From: Ezakiella sp.
GTDB taxonomy: Bacteria; Bacillota; Clostridia; Tissierellales; Peptoniphilaceae
Assembly (NCBI GenBank): GCA_022766605.1
Contig: JALEOH010000030.1
Span: 1-64,000 of the forward strand
Length of the DNA: 64,000 nt
Reading direction: 5' to 3'
Every line of letters starts with the position of its first letter. Position 1 is the stretch's first letter. This document shows, one piece after another, positions 44,392 to 54,037 of the stretch. The notes beneath the pieces are model-generated. The model did no database searches. It was not told the origin of the DNA and saw only the letters and a program-made list of their open reading frames with translations. Position numbers and translations under genes: made by a program.

Positions 44392-44958
44392 ATGGATAAG
44401 AAACAAATTAGAAAAGAAGTACTCCAGGAGCGTGATCAATTTGACGCTGAGAAACGCTATGAATATGATGAGGAGATATTAACCCGACTTCTGTCTATGA
44501 AGGCATATAGAGATGCACATACCATTATGAGCTTCGTTAGTTATAAGAGTGAAGTTGACACTCATGATTTTATCAAGGAGTCCTTGAGAAGAGGTAAGAG
44601 AGTTGCAGTGCCAGTAATCGATTGGGATAAGAGGATTTTAATTGCGAGTGAATTAAAGAGCTTTAATGAATTGGAAGTAGGTTCTTATGGAATCTTAGAG
44701 CCTACCAAAGAGTTTGTTAGACCGCTTGACCCTAGCTTTATCGATTTTGTAGTAGTGCCAGGAGCTGTTTTTGACAGAAGCGGCAATCGCATTGGCTATG
44801 GTGGTGGATATTATGATAAATTACTCCCCACTCTTAAGAGCGATGCACTCAAAGTCGGAATTGCATATAGCTTTCAGATAAGGGAAAATTTACCTGTTGA
44901 GAAGCATGATATTAAAATCGACATGCTTGTCACGAATGATTTAACTATTAAATTTTAG
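44392..44958 (+). CDS. 5-formyltetrahydrofolate cyclo-ligase
   Basis: Converts 5-formyl-THF to 5,10-methenyl-THF with ATP. The N-terminal KKQIRKEVLQERD and the phosphate/folate loop GNRIGYGGGYYDKLL (about residues 128-142) identify the family. 188 aa is normal. TGAGGTGAAG precedes the ATG. The CofE-like glutamate ligase follows after 8 nt, which suggests a shared folate theme. Confidence 0.92.
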   Translation: MDKKQIRKEVLQERDQFDAEKRYEYDEEILTRLLSMKAYRDAHTIMSFVSYKSEVDTHDFIKESLRRGKRVAVPVIDWDKRILIASELKSFNELEVGSYGILEPTKEFVRPLDPSFIDFVVVPGAVFDRSGNRIGYGGGYYDKLLPTLKSDALKVGIAYSFQIRENLPVEKHDIKIDMLVTNDLTIKF

Positions 44959-44966
44959 GAGGTATT

Positions 44967-46157
44967 ATGTCAAGATTTATTGGAACAGTTGCCCGTGGAA
45001 TTAGAACTAAGATTATAAAATCGGGAGATGATTTACCAGAAATCGTTTTAAATTCTGTAATGGATGCAGTTTCATCTGAGAATATTCCACTACACGATAA
45101 AGATATTATAGGCGTTACCGAAGCGGTTGTTGCAAGAGCGCAAGGCAACTATGCAACCACTGAGCAAATAGGAAAAGATATAAAAGCTAAATTAGGTGGT
45201 GGTCATATTGGACTTATCCACCCAATTTTAAGTCGCAATAGATTCTCAGTTTGTTTAAAGGGAATTGCAAAGGGCGCAAAGAAAATAACACTAATGTTAA
45301 GTTATCCTGCTGATGAGGTGGGCAATCATATTTTAAGTTTTGAACAATTAGACAAAGCTGGCATATACGATTATAGTAAATTAATTACCGAAGAAGAATA
45401 TACTAAAACTTTTGGAAAAAATTATCATCCATTTACCCATGTAGACTATGTTGAATATTATCATGATTTAATTGAGGCTGAAGGTTGCGAATGTGAAATA
45501 ATATTCTCAAATGTTCCAACCGATATATTAAAATATACCAATAATGTTCTTGCATGTGACATACACTCTCGCGTGCGCACCAAAAAGGCTTTAGAACGTG
45601 CTGGAGCAAATGTACTTTCAATTGCAGATATTCTAAATTCACCAGTTGATGGCAGTGGTTACAATGAAGACTTCGGCTTACTTGGTGCCAATAAGTCAAC
45701 TGAAGACAAAGTAAAACTATTTCCAAGACAATCATTTGAATTTGCCAAGGAATTACAAAAAAAATTCATGGAAAGAACTGGCAAAAAAATCGAGGTCTTA
45801 GTCTACGGAGATGGTGCTTTTAAAGATTCAATTGGTCAAATATGGGAACTTGCTGACCCAGTGGTAAGCCCTGGTTATACTGATGGACTAGAAGGTGTGC
45901 CAAATGAATTAAAACTAAAATATCTTGCGGACAATGATTTTAAAGATCTTAAAGGAGACGATCTTAATAAAGCAATTATTGAAAAAATAAAGCAAAAGGA
46001 CGAACAGGAGCTAAGCGAAAACAATCGTCTTGGAACAACTCCAAGAAAATTAACTGATCTAATTGGAAGCCTTTGTGACTTAACAAGTGGATCTGGCGAT
46101 AAGGGAACTCCAATAATATTAATTCAAGGCTATTTCGATAATCTAGCAAGCGAATAA
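44967..46157 (+). CDS. CofE-like gamma-glutamyl ligase (F420_ligase family)
   Basis: Family of coenzyme F420-0:L-glutamate ligase. GTVARGIRTKIIKSGDDL near the N-terminus, IGVTEAVVARAQGN, and LACDIHSRVRTKKALERAGANV agree with the family. The C-terminal half is extended (396 aa versus about 250 for archaeal CofE). No F420 synthesis genes are visible and this type of bacterium is not known to make F420. Some CofE homologues (FolC2) add glutamate to folate instead. The upstream neighbour is a folate enzyme, so folate glutamylation is my favoured but unproven role. Confidence 0.75.
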   Translation: MSRFIGTVARGIRTKIIKSGDDLPEIVLNSVMDAVSSENIPLHDKDIIGVTEAVVARAQGNYATTEQIGKDIKAKLGGGHIGLIHPILSRNRFSVCLKGIAKGAKKITLMLSYPADEVGNHILSFEQLDKAGIYDYSKLITEEEYTKTFGKNYHPFTHVDYVEYYHDLIEAEGCECEIIFSNVPTDILKYTNNVLACDIHSRVRTKKALERAGANVLSIADILNSPVDGSGYNEDFGLLGANKSTEDKVKLFPRQSFEFAKELQKKFMERTGKKIEVLVYGDGAFKDSIGQIWELADPVVSPGYTDGLEGVPNELKLKYLADNDFKDLKGDDLNKAIIEKIKQKDEQELSENNRLGTTPRKLTDLIGSLCDLTSGSGDKGTPIILIQGYFDNLASE

Positions 46158-46176
46158 GTTTTATAGTGGTATCTTT

Positions 46177-46202
46177 AGGGCGGGGTAACTCGCCCTTTTA
46201 TT
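46177..46202 (+). terminator. Terminator after the CofE-like gene
   Basis: AGGGCG (46177-46182) and CGCCCT (46191-46196) with an 8-nt loop, then TTTATTAT. It lies upstream of the AlkD-like gene's chosen start. Confidence 0.75.
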
Positions 46203-46216
46203 ATAGGGGGGATATT

Positions 46217-46906
46217 GTGAATGAATATGAACTAAAGATATATAATCTACTCTTAGAAAATCAAGATGAAAAATATGGAGACTTTAACTCGAAAATTATA
46301 AATATAGATCGAAACAAAATAATAGGAGTGCGCATGCCAATAATTAGGAAAATTTCAAAAGAAATTTTAAAGGATAAGGATTTCGTCGATGGATTTTTAG
46401 AGATTAAAAAACACGAATATTATGAATTAGATCTGATGCATATGTTATTAATTGTGGGTCTAAAAGATTATAATAGAGTAATAAGCGAGCTGGATTCATT
46501 TTTGCCACATGTGAATACTTGGGCAATAACCGATAGTGCTAGCCCCAAAGTGTTTTTAAAGCACAAGGATGAGCTTGTAAAAAAAATTGATGATTGGATA
46601 AGTTCGGCTCATCCCTTTAAGATAAGATATGGAATAATATTATTAATGAAATTATATTTAGAAGACGATTTTAAAATAGAATATATGAATAAAGTCCGCG
46701 ATATAAAAAGTGACGATTACTATGTAAATATGGCAAGGGCATGGTATATTGCAGAGGCAGTAGCAAAACAACGAGATTATGCAATTCATTTACTGGAAAG
46801 TAAGTCTCTAGATAAATTCACTCAAAATAAGGCCATAAGTAAAGCAAGGGATAGTTATAAGGTTAGTAAAGAGGATAAAGATTATCTGAAAAATCTAAGA
46901 AAATAA
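46217..46906 (+). CDS. AlkD-like DNA alkylation repair protein
   Basis: HEAT-repeat DNA glycosylase family (AlkC/AlkD) that removes alkylated bases. Family-like segments are IIGVRMPIIRKISKEI (about residues 34-49), a HLLxxHVNTWAITDS region, and repeated amphipathic helices. 229 aa from GTG 46217, preceded by AGGGGGGAT. An in-frame GTG further upstream (46166) would translate through the terminator hairpin and is rejected. Substrate not determined. Confidence 0.85.
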   Translation: MNEYELKIYNLLLENQDEKYGDFNSKIINIDRNKIIGVRMPIIRKISKEILKDKDFVDGFLEIKKHEYYELDLMHMLLIVGLKDYNRVISELDSFLPHVNTWAITDSASPKVFLKHKDELVKKIDDWISSAHPFKIRYGIILLMKLYLEDDFKIEYMNKVRDIKSDDYYVNMARAWYIAEAVAKQRDYAIHLLESKSLDKFTQNKAISKARDSYKVSKEDKDYLKNLRK

Positions 46907-46987
46907 ATGATTTAGTACTTGATATATTGTTTTTAAAATATATATGAAGAAAGCTAAGAAAGATGGATCTATAAGTCAATATTAATT

Positions 46988-47024
46988 AAAAAGACTGCGG
47001 TTTATTAATACAGCAGTCTTTTTA
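46988..47024 (+). terminator. Terminator after the AlkD-like gene (bidirectional)
   Basis: AAAAAGACTGC (46988-46998) pairs with GCAGTCTTTTT (47013-47023), giving a T run on both strands. It can also end the metK transcript coming from the minus strand. Confidence 0.85.
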
Positions 47025-47063
47025 ATATAGAGGTTTGAATGTTAAAAAATCTTGGATTATAGG

Positions 47064-47198
47064 CTAAATAAAGCCTTCTTTTTTTATTAATATTAGCATT
47101 AATATTGAGCCTATTAAGAGCAGAGTGCCAACTATTAGCGCTCGTCTTAACATCTCATCTTTAAATAATGCCTTTACTTCTTGCCAAAAGTCTTTCAT
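47064..47198 (-). CDS. 44-residue membrane protein translationally coupled to metK
   Basis: A small ORF whose ATG (47198-47196) overlaps the metK stop as TAATG. The product begins [16 protein letters not shown], then basic LRR, and one strong membrane helix (about residues 20-38, ALIVGTLLLIGSILMLIL), ending KKEGFI. The stop is TAG at 47066-47064. Layout (amphipathic charged N-terminus, single helix, short basic tail) is that of a genuine small membrane protein. No named family is recognised. A terminator lies about 40 nt beyond the stop. Confidence 0.65.
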   Translation of the reverse strand: MKDFWQEVKALFKDEMLRRALIVGTLLLIGSILMLILIKKEGFI

Positions 47199-48370
47199 TA
47201 GGCTTTTAGCGCTTCTATTTTATCGAGCTTTTCCCAAGGAAGATCAAGCTCATTATGTCCGAAATGCCCGTAGTTGGTTACTTGAGCATATATTGGGCGA
47301 AGTAGATCGAAGTGTTCGATTATTGCTGCTGGACGAAGGTCAAAGTTGTTTTTTACCTTTTCAACAATTTTTTCAATATCGATTTTTTCTGTTCCAAAGC
47401 AATCGATATCAATAGAGGTTGGTCTTGCTACTCCAATTGCATAGGAGAGGGCTACCTCGCATTTATCTGCAAGCCCTGCAGCTACTATATTTTTGGCAAC
47501 ATATCTTGCTGCATAAGCTGCTGTGCGGTCTACCTTTGTGGGGTCTTTTCCGCTAAATGCACCACCACCGTGGCGAGCATATCCTCCGTATGTGTCAACT
47601 ATTATCTTTCTTCCAGTTAAGCCTACATCTGACTTGGGGCCTCCGACTACGAATCTTCCTGTGGGATTTATGAAATATTTGGTATTTTTATCTACTAGTT
47701 CACTTGGTATTATAAAGTCTATTACTTCTTTTTTTACATCGCGTCTTAATTCTTCGATGTTAATAGTTGGAAGATGTTGTGTGGAAAGAACTATATTTGA
47801 AATTCTAACTGGCTTGTCGTCATGATATTCCACGGTAACTTGGCTTTTGCCATCTGGTAATACATATGGCAATATGCCTTTTTTTCTAACTTCAGATAAT
47901 CTTTTTGTTAGTTTGTGTGCAAGATTGATTGCAAGTGGCATATATTCATCGGTCTCATTTGATGCATATCCATACATCATGCCTTGGTCTCCTGCACCAA
48001 CTTGATCATATTTATCATTCGATTTATTTTTAACTTCATATGAATCGGAGACTCCCATAGCGATGTCGGGGCTTTGCTCCTCAAGGGAAGTTAATATTCC
48101 ACAGTTTTCAGCATCGAAGCCGTATTTGCCTCTTGTATATCCAATTGATTCTAAAACTCCACGAACAATCGATGGAATATCTACATAACACTTAGTGGTA
48201 ATTTGCCCACTGACAATGATATAACCGGTTGATGCCATCGTTTCACATGCTACACGCGCATCTTTATCTTTTGCAATTATTGCATCTAAAATGGAATCGG
48301 AAATTTTATCACAGACTTTGTCTGGATGTCCTTCGGTTACACTTTCACTTGTATGAAATCTTATATTCAT
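47198..48370 (-). CDS. metK: S-adenosylmethionine synthetase
   Basis: Makes SAM from methionine and [20 protein letters not shown] at the N-terminus, [12 protein letters not shown] near residue 112, and the [18 protein letters not shown] loop are intact. 390 aa is normal. The start is ATG 48370 ([10 protein letters not shown]) with AAAGGAG upstream; an ATG five codons earlier overlaps that ribosome site and is rejected. Controlled by the SAM-I riboswitch in its leader, so expression should fall when SAM is plentiful. Confidence 0.96.
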   Translation of the reverse strand: MNIRFHTSESVTEGHPDKVCDKISDSILDAIIAKDKDARVACETMASTGYIIVSGQITTKCYVDIPSIVRGVLESIGYTRGKYGFDAENCGILTSLEEQSPDIAMGVSDSYEVKNKSNDKYDQVGAGDQGMMYGYASNETDEYMPLAINLAHKLTKRLSEVRKKGILPYVLPDGKSQVTVEYHDDKPVRISNIVLSTQHLPTINIEELRRDVKKEVIDFIIPSELVDKNTKYFINPTGRFVVGGPKSDVGLTGRKIIVDTYGGYARHGGGAFSGKDPTKVDRTAAYAARYVAKNIVAAGLADKCEVALSYAIGVARPTSIDIDCFGTEKIDIEKIVEKVKNNFDLRPAAIIEHFDLLRPIYAQVTNYGHFGHNELDLPWEKLDKIEALKA

Positions 48371-48388
48371 TAATTCTCCTTTCATAAT

Positions 48389-48410
48389 AAAAAAAGCTCT
48401 AAAACAGAGC
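48389..48410 (-). terminator. SAM riboswitch expression-platform terminator
   Basis: On the minus strand GCTCT (48410-48406), loop, AGAGC (48400-48396), then seven T residues. The antiterminator alternative pairs CTCTGT next to this stem with ACAGAG in the aptamer. Confidence 0.88.
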
Positions 48411-48419
48411 TAACCAATA

Positions 48420-48511
48420 CTCATCTTTCAGATAACTCTGTAGGATTTAGCACCTAACCCATTAGGTTGCCGGGCTTCACAGGGCCTATTCCCTCCGCCT
48501 CTCTTGATGAG
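48420..48511 (-). promoter_or_regulatory. SAM-I (S-box) riboswitch aptamer
   Basis: On the minus strand the aptamer is closed by CTCATC (48511-48506) and GATGAG (48425-48420). Within it are the S-box hallmarks AAGAGAGGCGGAGGGA, GGCCCTGTGAAGCCC and CGGCAACC, and a GGTGCTAAATCCTAC segment. It lies between the promoter and metK, and is followed by a mutually exclusive antiterminator/terminator, so SAM binding should stop transcription. Confidence 0.97.
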
Positions 48512-48518
48512 TAAAGCT

Positions 48519-48547
48519 ATTATAGCACATAATTTCATTCTTGTCAA
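48519..48547 (-). promoter_or_regulatory. Promoter of metK
   Basis: Minus strand TTGACA (48547-48542), 17 nt, TATAAT (48524-48519) preceded by TGC: near-consensus with an extended -10. The -35 directly abuts the antiporter terminator. Confidence 0.9.
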
Positions 48548-48548
48548 G

Positions 48549-48581
48549 CAAAAAGAGCGGTTATTTTATACAACCCGCTCT
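48549..48581 (-). terminator. Terminator overlapping the antiporter 3' end
   Basis: On the minus strand AAGAGCGG (within the last codons of the antiporter gene) pairs with CCGCTCTT just past its stop, followed by T residues. The 5' arm is therefore coding sequence. Confidence 0.8.
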
Positions 48582-49730
48582 TTTTAGTGCAATTTTTGCA
48601 ACCATTGGTCCAATTAATTCATAGATTATAGTTGCTCCAAGTATTATTGTTCTTATCATGGCTCCGTGTGGATCTGGTATTATATTGCTTGCAATTAAAC
48701 TTAGTCCAATTGCTACGCCAGCTTGTGGCACGAGAGTCAGTCCCAAATTATTTTGAACTTCTTTAGAAAATCCGGTAATCCTAGTTGAGATATAAGCTGC
48801 ACCCATCTTTCCAATAACTCTAAATATCACATACCCAATTCCAATCAATCCTACATGAGTTAATCCATCAATGCTTAAATCCGCTCCGCTTAATACGAAA
48901 AAGCAGACGAAAATAGGCGGGGTGATTTGATTTATTAGCTGCTGATATCTCCTGCTTACTTTTCCCATGTTGGCAATTACAATACCGGTTACCATAAGAG
49001 TTAGAAGTCCAGATATATTTAATTTTAGTGTAAGGGCGGTTAATCCCAAAACAACTGCCAAGGTAAAGTTAAGCGTCTCCTCGTCGTTCTTTAATTTCTT
49101 TGAGATTAAAATATAAAGAATAGCACTGATAAATCCAATTATAATAGCTAGAAAAATTTCTTTTAGTGGTATCAGTAGCATATTGGTTATATTTAGAGCG
49201 GCTCCGGATAACATAGAAGTTGCAATTGATGAAGCTACACCAAATGCCATTATACATACGGCATCGTCAAGTGCAACAACTGGTACAAGTACATCTACTA
49301 GCTCCCCTCGCGCTTGATATTGTCTAATTACCATAAGGGTTGCTGCGGGTGCTGTTGCCGAGGCAATTGAGCCTATGGTTAGTGCAAATGCAAAATCGGT
49401 TTTAAATATCAACATCATGGCAAGAGTTACCATCAAAAAGGCGCCTAATGCTTCAAATATGGTTACTAATAGTATCTTAGATCCAATTTTTTTAATGCTA
49501 TTTATATTCATTTCACTTCCAACGCTAAATGCGATAAAGGAGAGGGCAACTTGACTTATTATCTCTAAGGAATCAACTCCACTTTGTGGAATTATTTTTA
49601 ATACAGAAGGGCCTATTAAGATGCCCGCAATTAAATAGCCCGTAACATCAGGGAATTTTAATAGCCCTAGTATACGCGCCATAACAAGCCCACCTATTAT
49701 GAGGGCGGCTACATAAAATATTAATTCCAT
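48561..49730 (-). CDS. Cation/proton antiporter (CPA2 type)
   Basis: A 389-residue membrane protein with about 12 helices of the Na+/H+ exchanger superfamily. GYLIAGILIGPSVLKIIP in helix 2 and a central ASATAPAATLMVIRQ and VVALDDAVCIMAFG (candidate ion-binding Asp-Asp) segment support the call. It has no C-terminal TrkA/RCK domain. Downstream of a PII-like gene (11 nt gap), which may encode its cytosolic regulator. Ion (Na+ or K+) cannot be decided. Confidence 0.88.
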   Translation of the reverse strand: MELIFYVAALIIGGLVMARILGLLKFPDVTGYLIAGILIGPSVLKIIPQSGVDSLEIISQVALSFIAFSVGSEMNINSIKKIGSKILLVTIFEALGAFLMVTLAMMLIFKTDFAFALTIGSIASATAPAATLMVIRQYQARGELVDVLVPVVALDDAVCIMAFGVASSIATSMLSGAALNITNMLLIPLKEIFLAIIIGFISAILYILISKKLKNDEETLNFTLAVVLGLTALTLKLNISGLLTLMVTGIVIANMGKVSRRYQQLINQITPPIFVCFFVLSGADLSIDGLTHVGLIGIGYVIFRVIGKMGAAYISTRITGFSKEVQNNLGLTLVPQAGVAIGLSLIASNIIPDPHGAMIRTIILGATIIYELIGPMVAKIALKRAGCIK

Positions 49731-49741
49731 ATATTATGCCT

Positions 49742-50077
49742 CTATTTGGTTAAGCCTTCAAAACTTGTAACGTCGACTGTAAACATAATTCCAACATTTT
49801 CAAGATTAATATCTCCAACGACTTTTCTTACACAGTTTTTTGCGATTTCCAATCTCTCTTCATCTAACACCAAAAATATCGTCTTATTATATGGTCTTCC
49901 TTGATTTAAGAATAATCTAAAATAATTCATGCCAAGCTCGGGTGTATATTCCGCTTGACTAGCAGCAAGTCCTTGAGTATCGACTATGGTGCCGCCTGTT
50001 ATATTTGCCTTTCCGAATTCTTTTAAAAGATCGTGAAAATGGCTCTCATGATTTAAAATTATAAATAATGCTTTCAT
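49742..50077 (-). CDS. PII-like signalling protein
   Basis: A 111-residue protein with the PII/CutA-type ferredoxin-like pattern. It opens with KALFIILNHE, then ANITGGTIVDTQGLAAS with the glycine-rich turn before the T-loop position, then TIFLVLDEERLEIAKNCVRKVVGD. It lacks the classic GlnB Tyr51 loop sequence and is better called PII-like. It precedes the antiporter in one unit with AAGGAGGAG before the ATG. By analogy with PII-like partners of transporters it may sense a nucleotide or ion state; the ligand is unknown. Confidence 0.72.
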   Translation of the reverse strand: MKALFIILNHESHFHDLLKEFGKANITGGTIVDTQGLAASQAEYTPELGMNYFRLFLNQGRPYNKTIFLVLDEERLEIAKNCVRKVVGDINLENVGIMFTVDVTSFEGLTK

Positions 50078-50094
50078 AAACTCCTCCTTAATCT

Positions 50095-50123
50095 ATTATA
50101 CTCCGATTTGAGAAAAAAGTCAT
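50095..50123 (-). promoter_or_regulatory. Promoter of the PII-like/antiporter unit
   Basis: Minus strand ATGACT (50123-50118), 17 nt, TATAAT (50100-50095), about 18 nt before the start. Confidence 0.6.
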
Positions 50124-50179
50124 CTTTTTTAAAAATAAATGATGAAAAATTAGCCAAAATGAGTTATAATAAATATAGG

Positions 50180-50208
50180 TTGACAATGCGAACGCCGTGT
50201 TGTATAAT
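50180..50208 (+). promoter_or_regulatory. Promoter of guaB
   Basis: TTGACA (50180-50185), 17 nt, TATAAT (50203-50208): both elements are consensus. Confidence 0.92.
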
Positions 50209-50221
50209 TATTTAAATTTAG

Positions 50222-51688
<1,467 letters not shown>

Positions 51689-51692
51689 TTAT

Positions 51693-51722
51693 AAGGCCAT
51701 CAAATGATGGCCTTTATTTTTT
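51693..51722 (+). terminator. Terminator of guaB
   Basis: AAGGCCATC (51693-51701), AAAT, GATGGCCTT (51706-51714), then ATTTTTTTT. Confidence 0.92.
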
Positions 51723-51742
51723 TGCGATTTATAAAAAACTGC

Positions 51743-51835
51743 TTGACATTATAAAAAACATATGGTATCATATAAATTATAAACGAATTTATGAATATTA
51801 ATATGTGTTGACACTTGTACACATATTAATATCAT
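51743..51835 (+). promoter_or_regulatory. Tandem promoters and 14-bp palindrome before the metal ATPase
   Basis: P1: TTGACA (51743-51748), 17 nt, TATCAT (51766-51771). P2: TTGACA (51808-51813), 16 nt, TATCAT (51830-51835). P2 lies in a perfect inverted repeat ATATTAATATGTGT (51795-51808) / ACACATATTAATAT (51819-51832), so a dimeric repressor bound there would cover P2 and block P1. ArsR- or CopY-type metal control is inferred from the downstream gene. Confidence 0.7.
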
Positions 51836-51856
51836 AATATTTAATTAGGAGGAATT

Positions 51857-53941
51857 ATGACTAAATTCAAAATAAAAGGTCAAATGTGCCCTGTGTGCGC
51901 AAAAAAAATTGAGGATGAAATAAGAAATAATAGCTCGATAAAAGAATTGAACTTTGACCTAAATAGCCGTTTAATTAGCGCTAGTGGAGATAATGTGGTT
52001 CAAATAGTTACCGAGGCAGTAAAAAAATATGAGCCAAGTGCCGAGGCTGTGCTTGATGAGGGCGATGCGGAAGAGGAATCTGACCGAAGGCAGGCTTCGC
52101 AAAATTGCAGTGATAAATGTTGCAATCATGCGGAAGCCAAAATATCTTCAAGACATGGTGAAAAGAGTTTTAATATAGCTAATTTTGATGATCTTACTTT
52201 GGTAATGGGAACATTGCTGGTTGGAATTAGCTTTTTATTTGGTAGCTCAAGGATAAAATTGAGTCTTGCAATACTTGGAGCACTGACTGCTGGATATCCA
52301 GTTATTAGAGATGGACTAAAGGTAGTCTTTCGTGGCGGCGGACTTGACGAGAGATTTTTAATGACTATATCTTGTTTGGGTGCTATTATAATTGGCGAGC
52401 CATTCGAGGGTGCTGCAGTTATGATATTATATAGAACTGGGGAATTAATAACGGATATTGCACTTAAAAGAGCAAATAAATCTTTGGAAGATCTTGTAAT
52501 AAATACGGATACCAATGCTAGAATCATTGGCGAAGATGGAATTAGTAAATTATTAGACGCAAAAGAGGTGGAGGTTGGAACAAGGATTATAGTTCATCCG
52601 CATGAGATAATTCCACTTGATTCAGTTGCGTTTCATGATATTGTTGTCGACAATTCTTCTTTTACGGGGGAATCTGATCCTATTAGAATTAAGAAAGGAG
52701 AATTAGTTTCTGCAGGAGCGATATTATTATATGATTCCTGTGAACTTATTACTCATAGTGATTATGAGCACTCTTCAATTTTTAGAATGAATAAACTACT
52801 TGAAAAGGCGAGGGCATCTAAGTCAAAACAAGAAAAGTTTTTAACGGTTTTTGCAAGATATTACACGCCGGTAGTAGTAATGGCGGCTGCAATAATTGCA
52901 GTAGTACCAAGTATCACGGGAGCTCCGTTTAAGGATGCGATATATAAGTCGTTGTCTTTTTTGGTAACGAGTTGTCCATGTGCGTTAGTACTTGGAGTTC
53001 CGCTTAGCTATGCAGTTGGCGTTGGTGCTTTAAGTAGTAAGGGGATTCTAATAAAAGGATCCGAGAATATAGATACTTTATCACATGTAAAATATTTTGC
53101 AATGGATAAGACAGGGACTGTTACTGAGAATAGATTGAGTATTGAGAAATTCAACAATTATTCTAAATTCGATGATGATTATATAATGAATTTAATGGCA
53201 ATTGGCGAAAAGCATTCCAAGCATCCAATTGCTCAGGCTTTTAAGAAAGAAAATGTGGACGATCCCGAAAATTATATGGAAATAGCTGGAAGTGGCATTG
53301 ACTTTTCGTATGCTAATTGTGATTACAAGATTAGATCAGGGGAAATAGATGGAGAGATTGCATTATCTAATAATGGTAATGAGATTGCTACATTTATTTT
53401 GGCGGAGAAGATAAAAAAAGATGCAAAGCTTGCGATAGATGAGCTGAAAGATTTGAATGTAGATCCTATTATTGTATCCGGAGATAAAGAATCCAAAGTT
53501 CAATATGTGGCGGATTTGATTGGAGTAAGCCACTATAAATCGGAATATAAGCCGGAGGATAAATTAATGTTCATAGAAGAAATGAAAAAGAAAGGAAAAA
53601 TTGCATTTGTTGGCGATGGCATAAATGATGCACCAGTCCTTAAAGCTTCGGATGTTGGCATTAGCATGGGTCTTATGGGAAGTGATTCTGCTATTGAATC
53701 AAGCGATGTTGTTATCACAGATGATTCATTTAGAAAGAGCATTAGGCTGATTAAAGATGCTAGGATAATCATGTTCAATGTAAAATTTATTATTGGATTT
53801 GTGCTTGCTATAAAATTATTCACACTTATAGCCATCTATTTGGGATATGCAGGAATGTATTTAGCAGTATTTGCCGATGTGGGCTTGAGTTTATTATCAG
53901 TTGGCATCGCACTACTAAATTTAAGAATAAAAAAAGAATAA
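51857..53941 (+). CDS. P1B-type heavy-metal-exporting ATPase (Zn/Cd/Pb type)
   Basis: Metal-transporting P-type ATPase. It has an N-terminal ferredoxin-like metal-binding domain with CPVC (residues 11-14), a cysteine/histidine-rich linker (CSDKCCNH, near 83-90), membrane helices, the actuator loop with TGES, the intramembrane CPC (SCPCALVLGVPLS, near 375), DKTGTVTE (phosphorylated Asp), and GDGINDAPVL. CPC plus no second His-rich domain suits the P1B-2 (ZntA/CadA) group, but Cu cannot be excluded. 694 aa. AGGAGGAATT precedes the ATG. Preceded by an operator-like palindrome, so metal induction is likely. Confidence 0.92.
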   Translation: MTKFKIKGQMCPVCAKKIEDEIRNNSSIKELNFDLNSRLISASGDNVVQIVTEAVKKYEPSAEAVLDEGDAEEESDRRQASQNCSDKCCNHAEAKISSRHGEKSFNIANFDDLTLVMGTLLVGISFLFGSSRIKLSLAILGALTAGYPVIRDGLKVVFRGGGLDERFLMTISCLGAIIIGEPFEGAAVMILYRTGELITDIALKRANKSLEDLVINTDTNARIIGEDGISKLLDAKEVEVGTRIIVHPHEIIPLDSVAFHDIVVDNSSFTGESDPIRIKKGELVSAGAILLYDSCELITHSDYEHSSIFRMNKLLEKARASKSKQEKFLTVFARYYTPVVVMAAAIIAVVPSITGAPFKDAIYKSLSFLVTSCPCALVLGVPLSYAVGVGALSSKGILIKGSENIDTLSHVKYFAMDKTGTVTENRLSIEKFNNYSKFDDDYIMNLMAIGEKHSKHPIAQAFKKENVDDPENYMEIAGSGIDFSYANCDYKIRSGEIDGEIALSNNGNEIATFILAEKIKKDAKLAIDELKDLNVDPIIVSGDKESKVQYVADLIGVSHYKSEYKPEDKLMFIEEMKKKGKIAFVGDGINDAPVLKASDVGISMGLMGSDSAIESSDVVITDDSFRKSIRLIKDARIIMFNVKFIIGFVLAIKLFTLIAIYLGYAGMYLAVFADVGLSLLSVGIALLNLRIKKE

Positions 53942-53953
53942 AATATTTAAATT

Positions 53954-53979
53954 CACCCGCGAGTACTTGCTTGCGGGTG
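53954..53979 (+). terminator. Hairpin after the metal ATPase gene
   Basis: CACCCGC (53954-53960) and GCGGGTG (53973-53979) with a partly paired loop. No T run follows, because the map promoter -35 starts on the next base. Termination may be weak or Rho-aided. Confidence 0.6.
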
Positions 53980-54008
53980 TTGATTTTATAAAAAAAATAT
54001 AGTAAAAT
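53980..54008 (+). promoter_or_regulatory. Promoter of map
   Basis: TTGATT (53980-53985), 17 nt, TAAAAT (54003-54008), directly abutting the preceding hairpin. Confidence 0.6.
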
Positions 54009-54037
54009 TGTCTGGTGGAGATTAGAGAGGAGATAAT

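Noticed and set aside
46166-46216. N-terminal extension of the AlkD-like gene from GTG 46166
   Set aside because: It would translate through the terminator hairpin of the preceding gene; GTG 46217 has AGGGGGGAT directly upstream.
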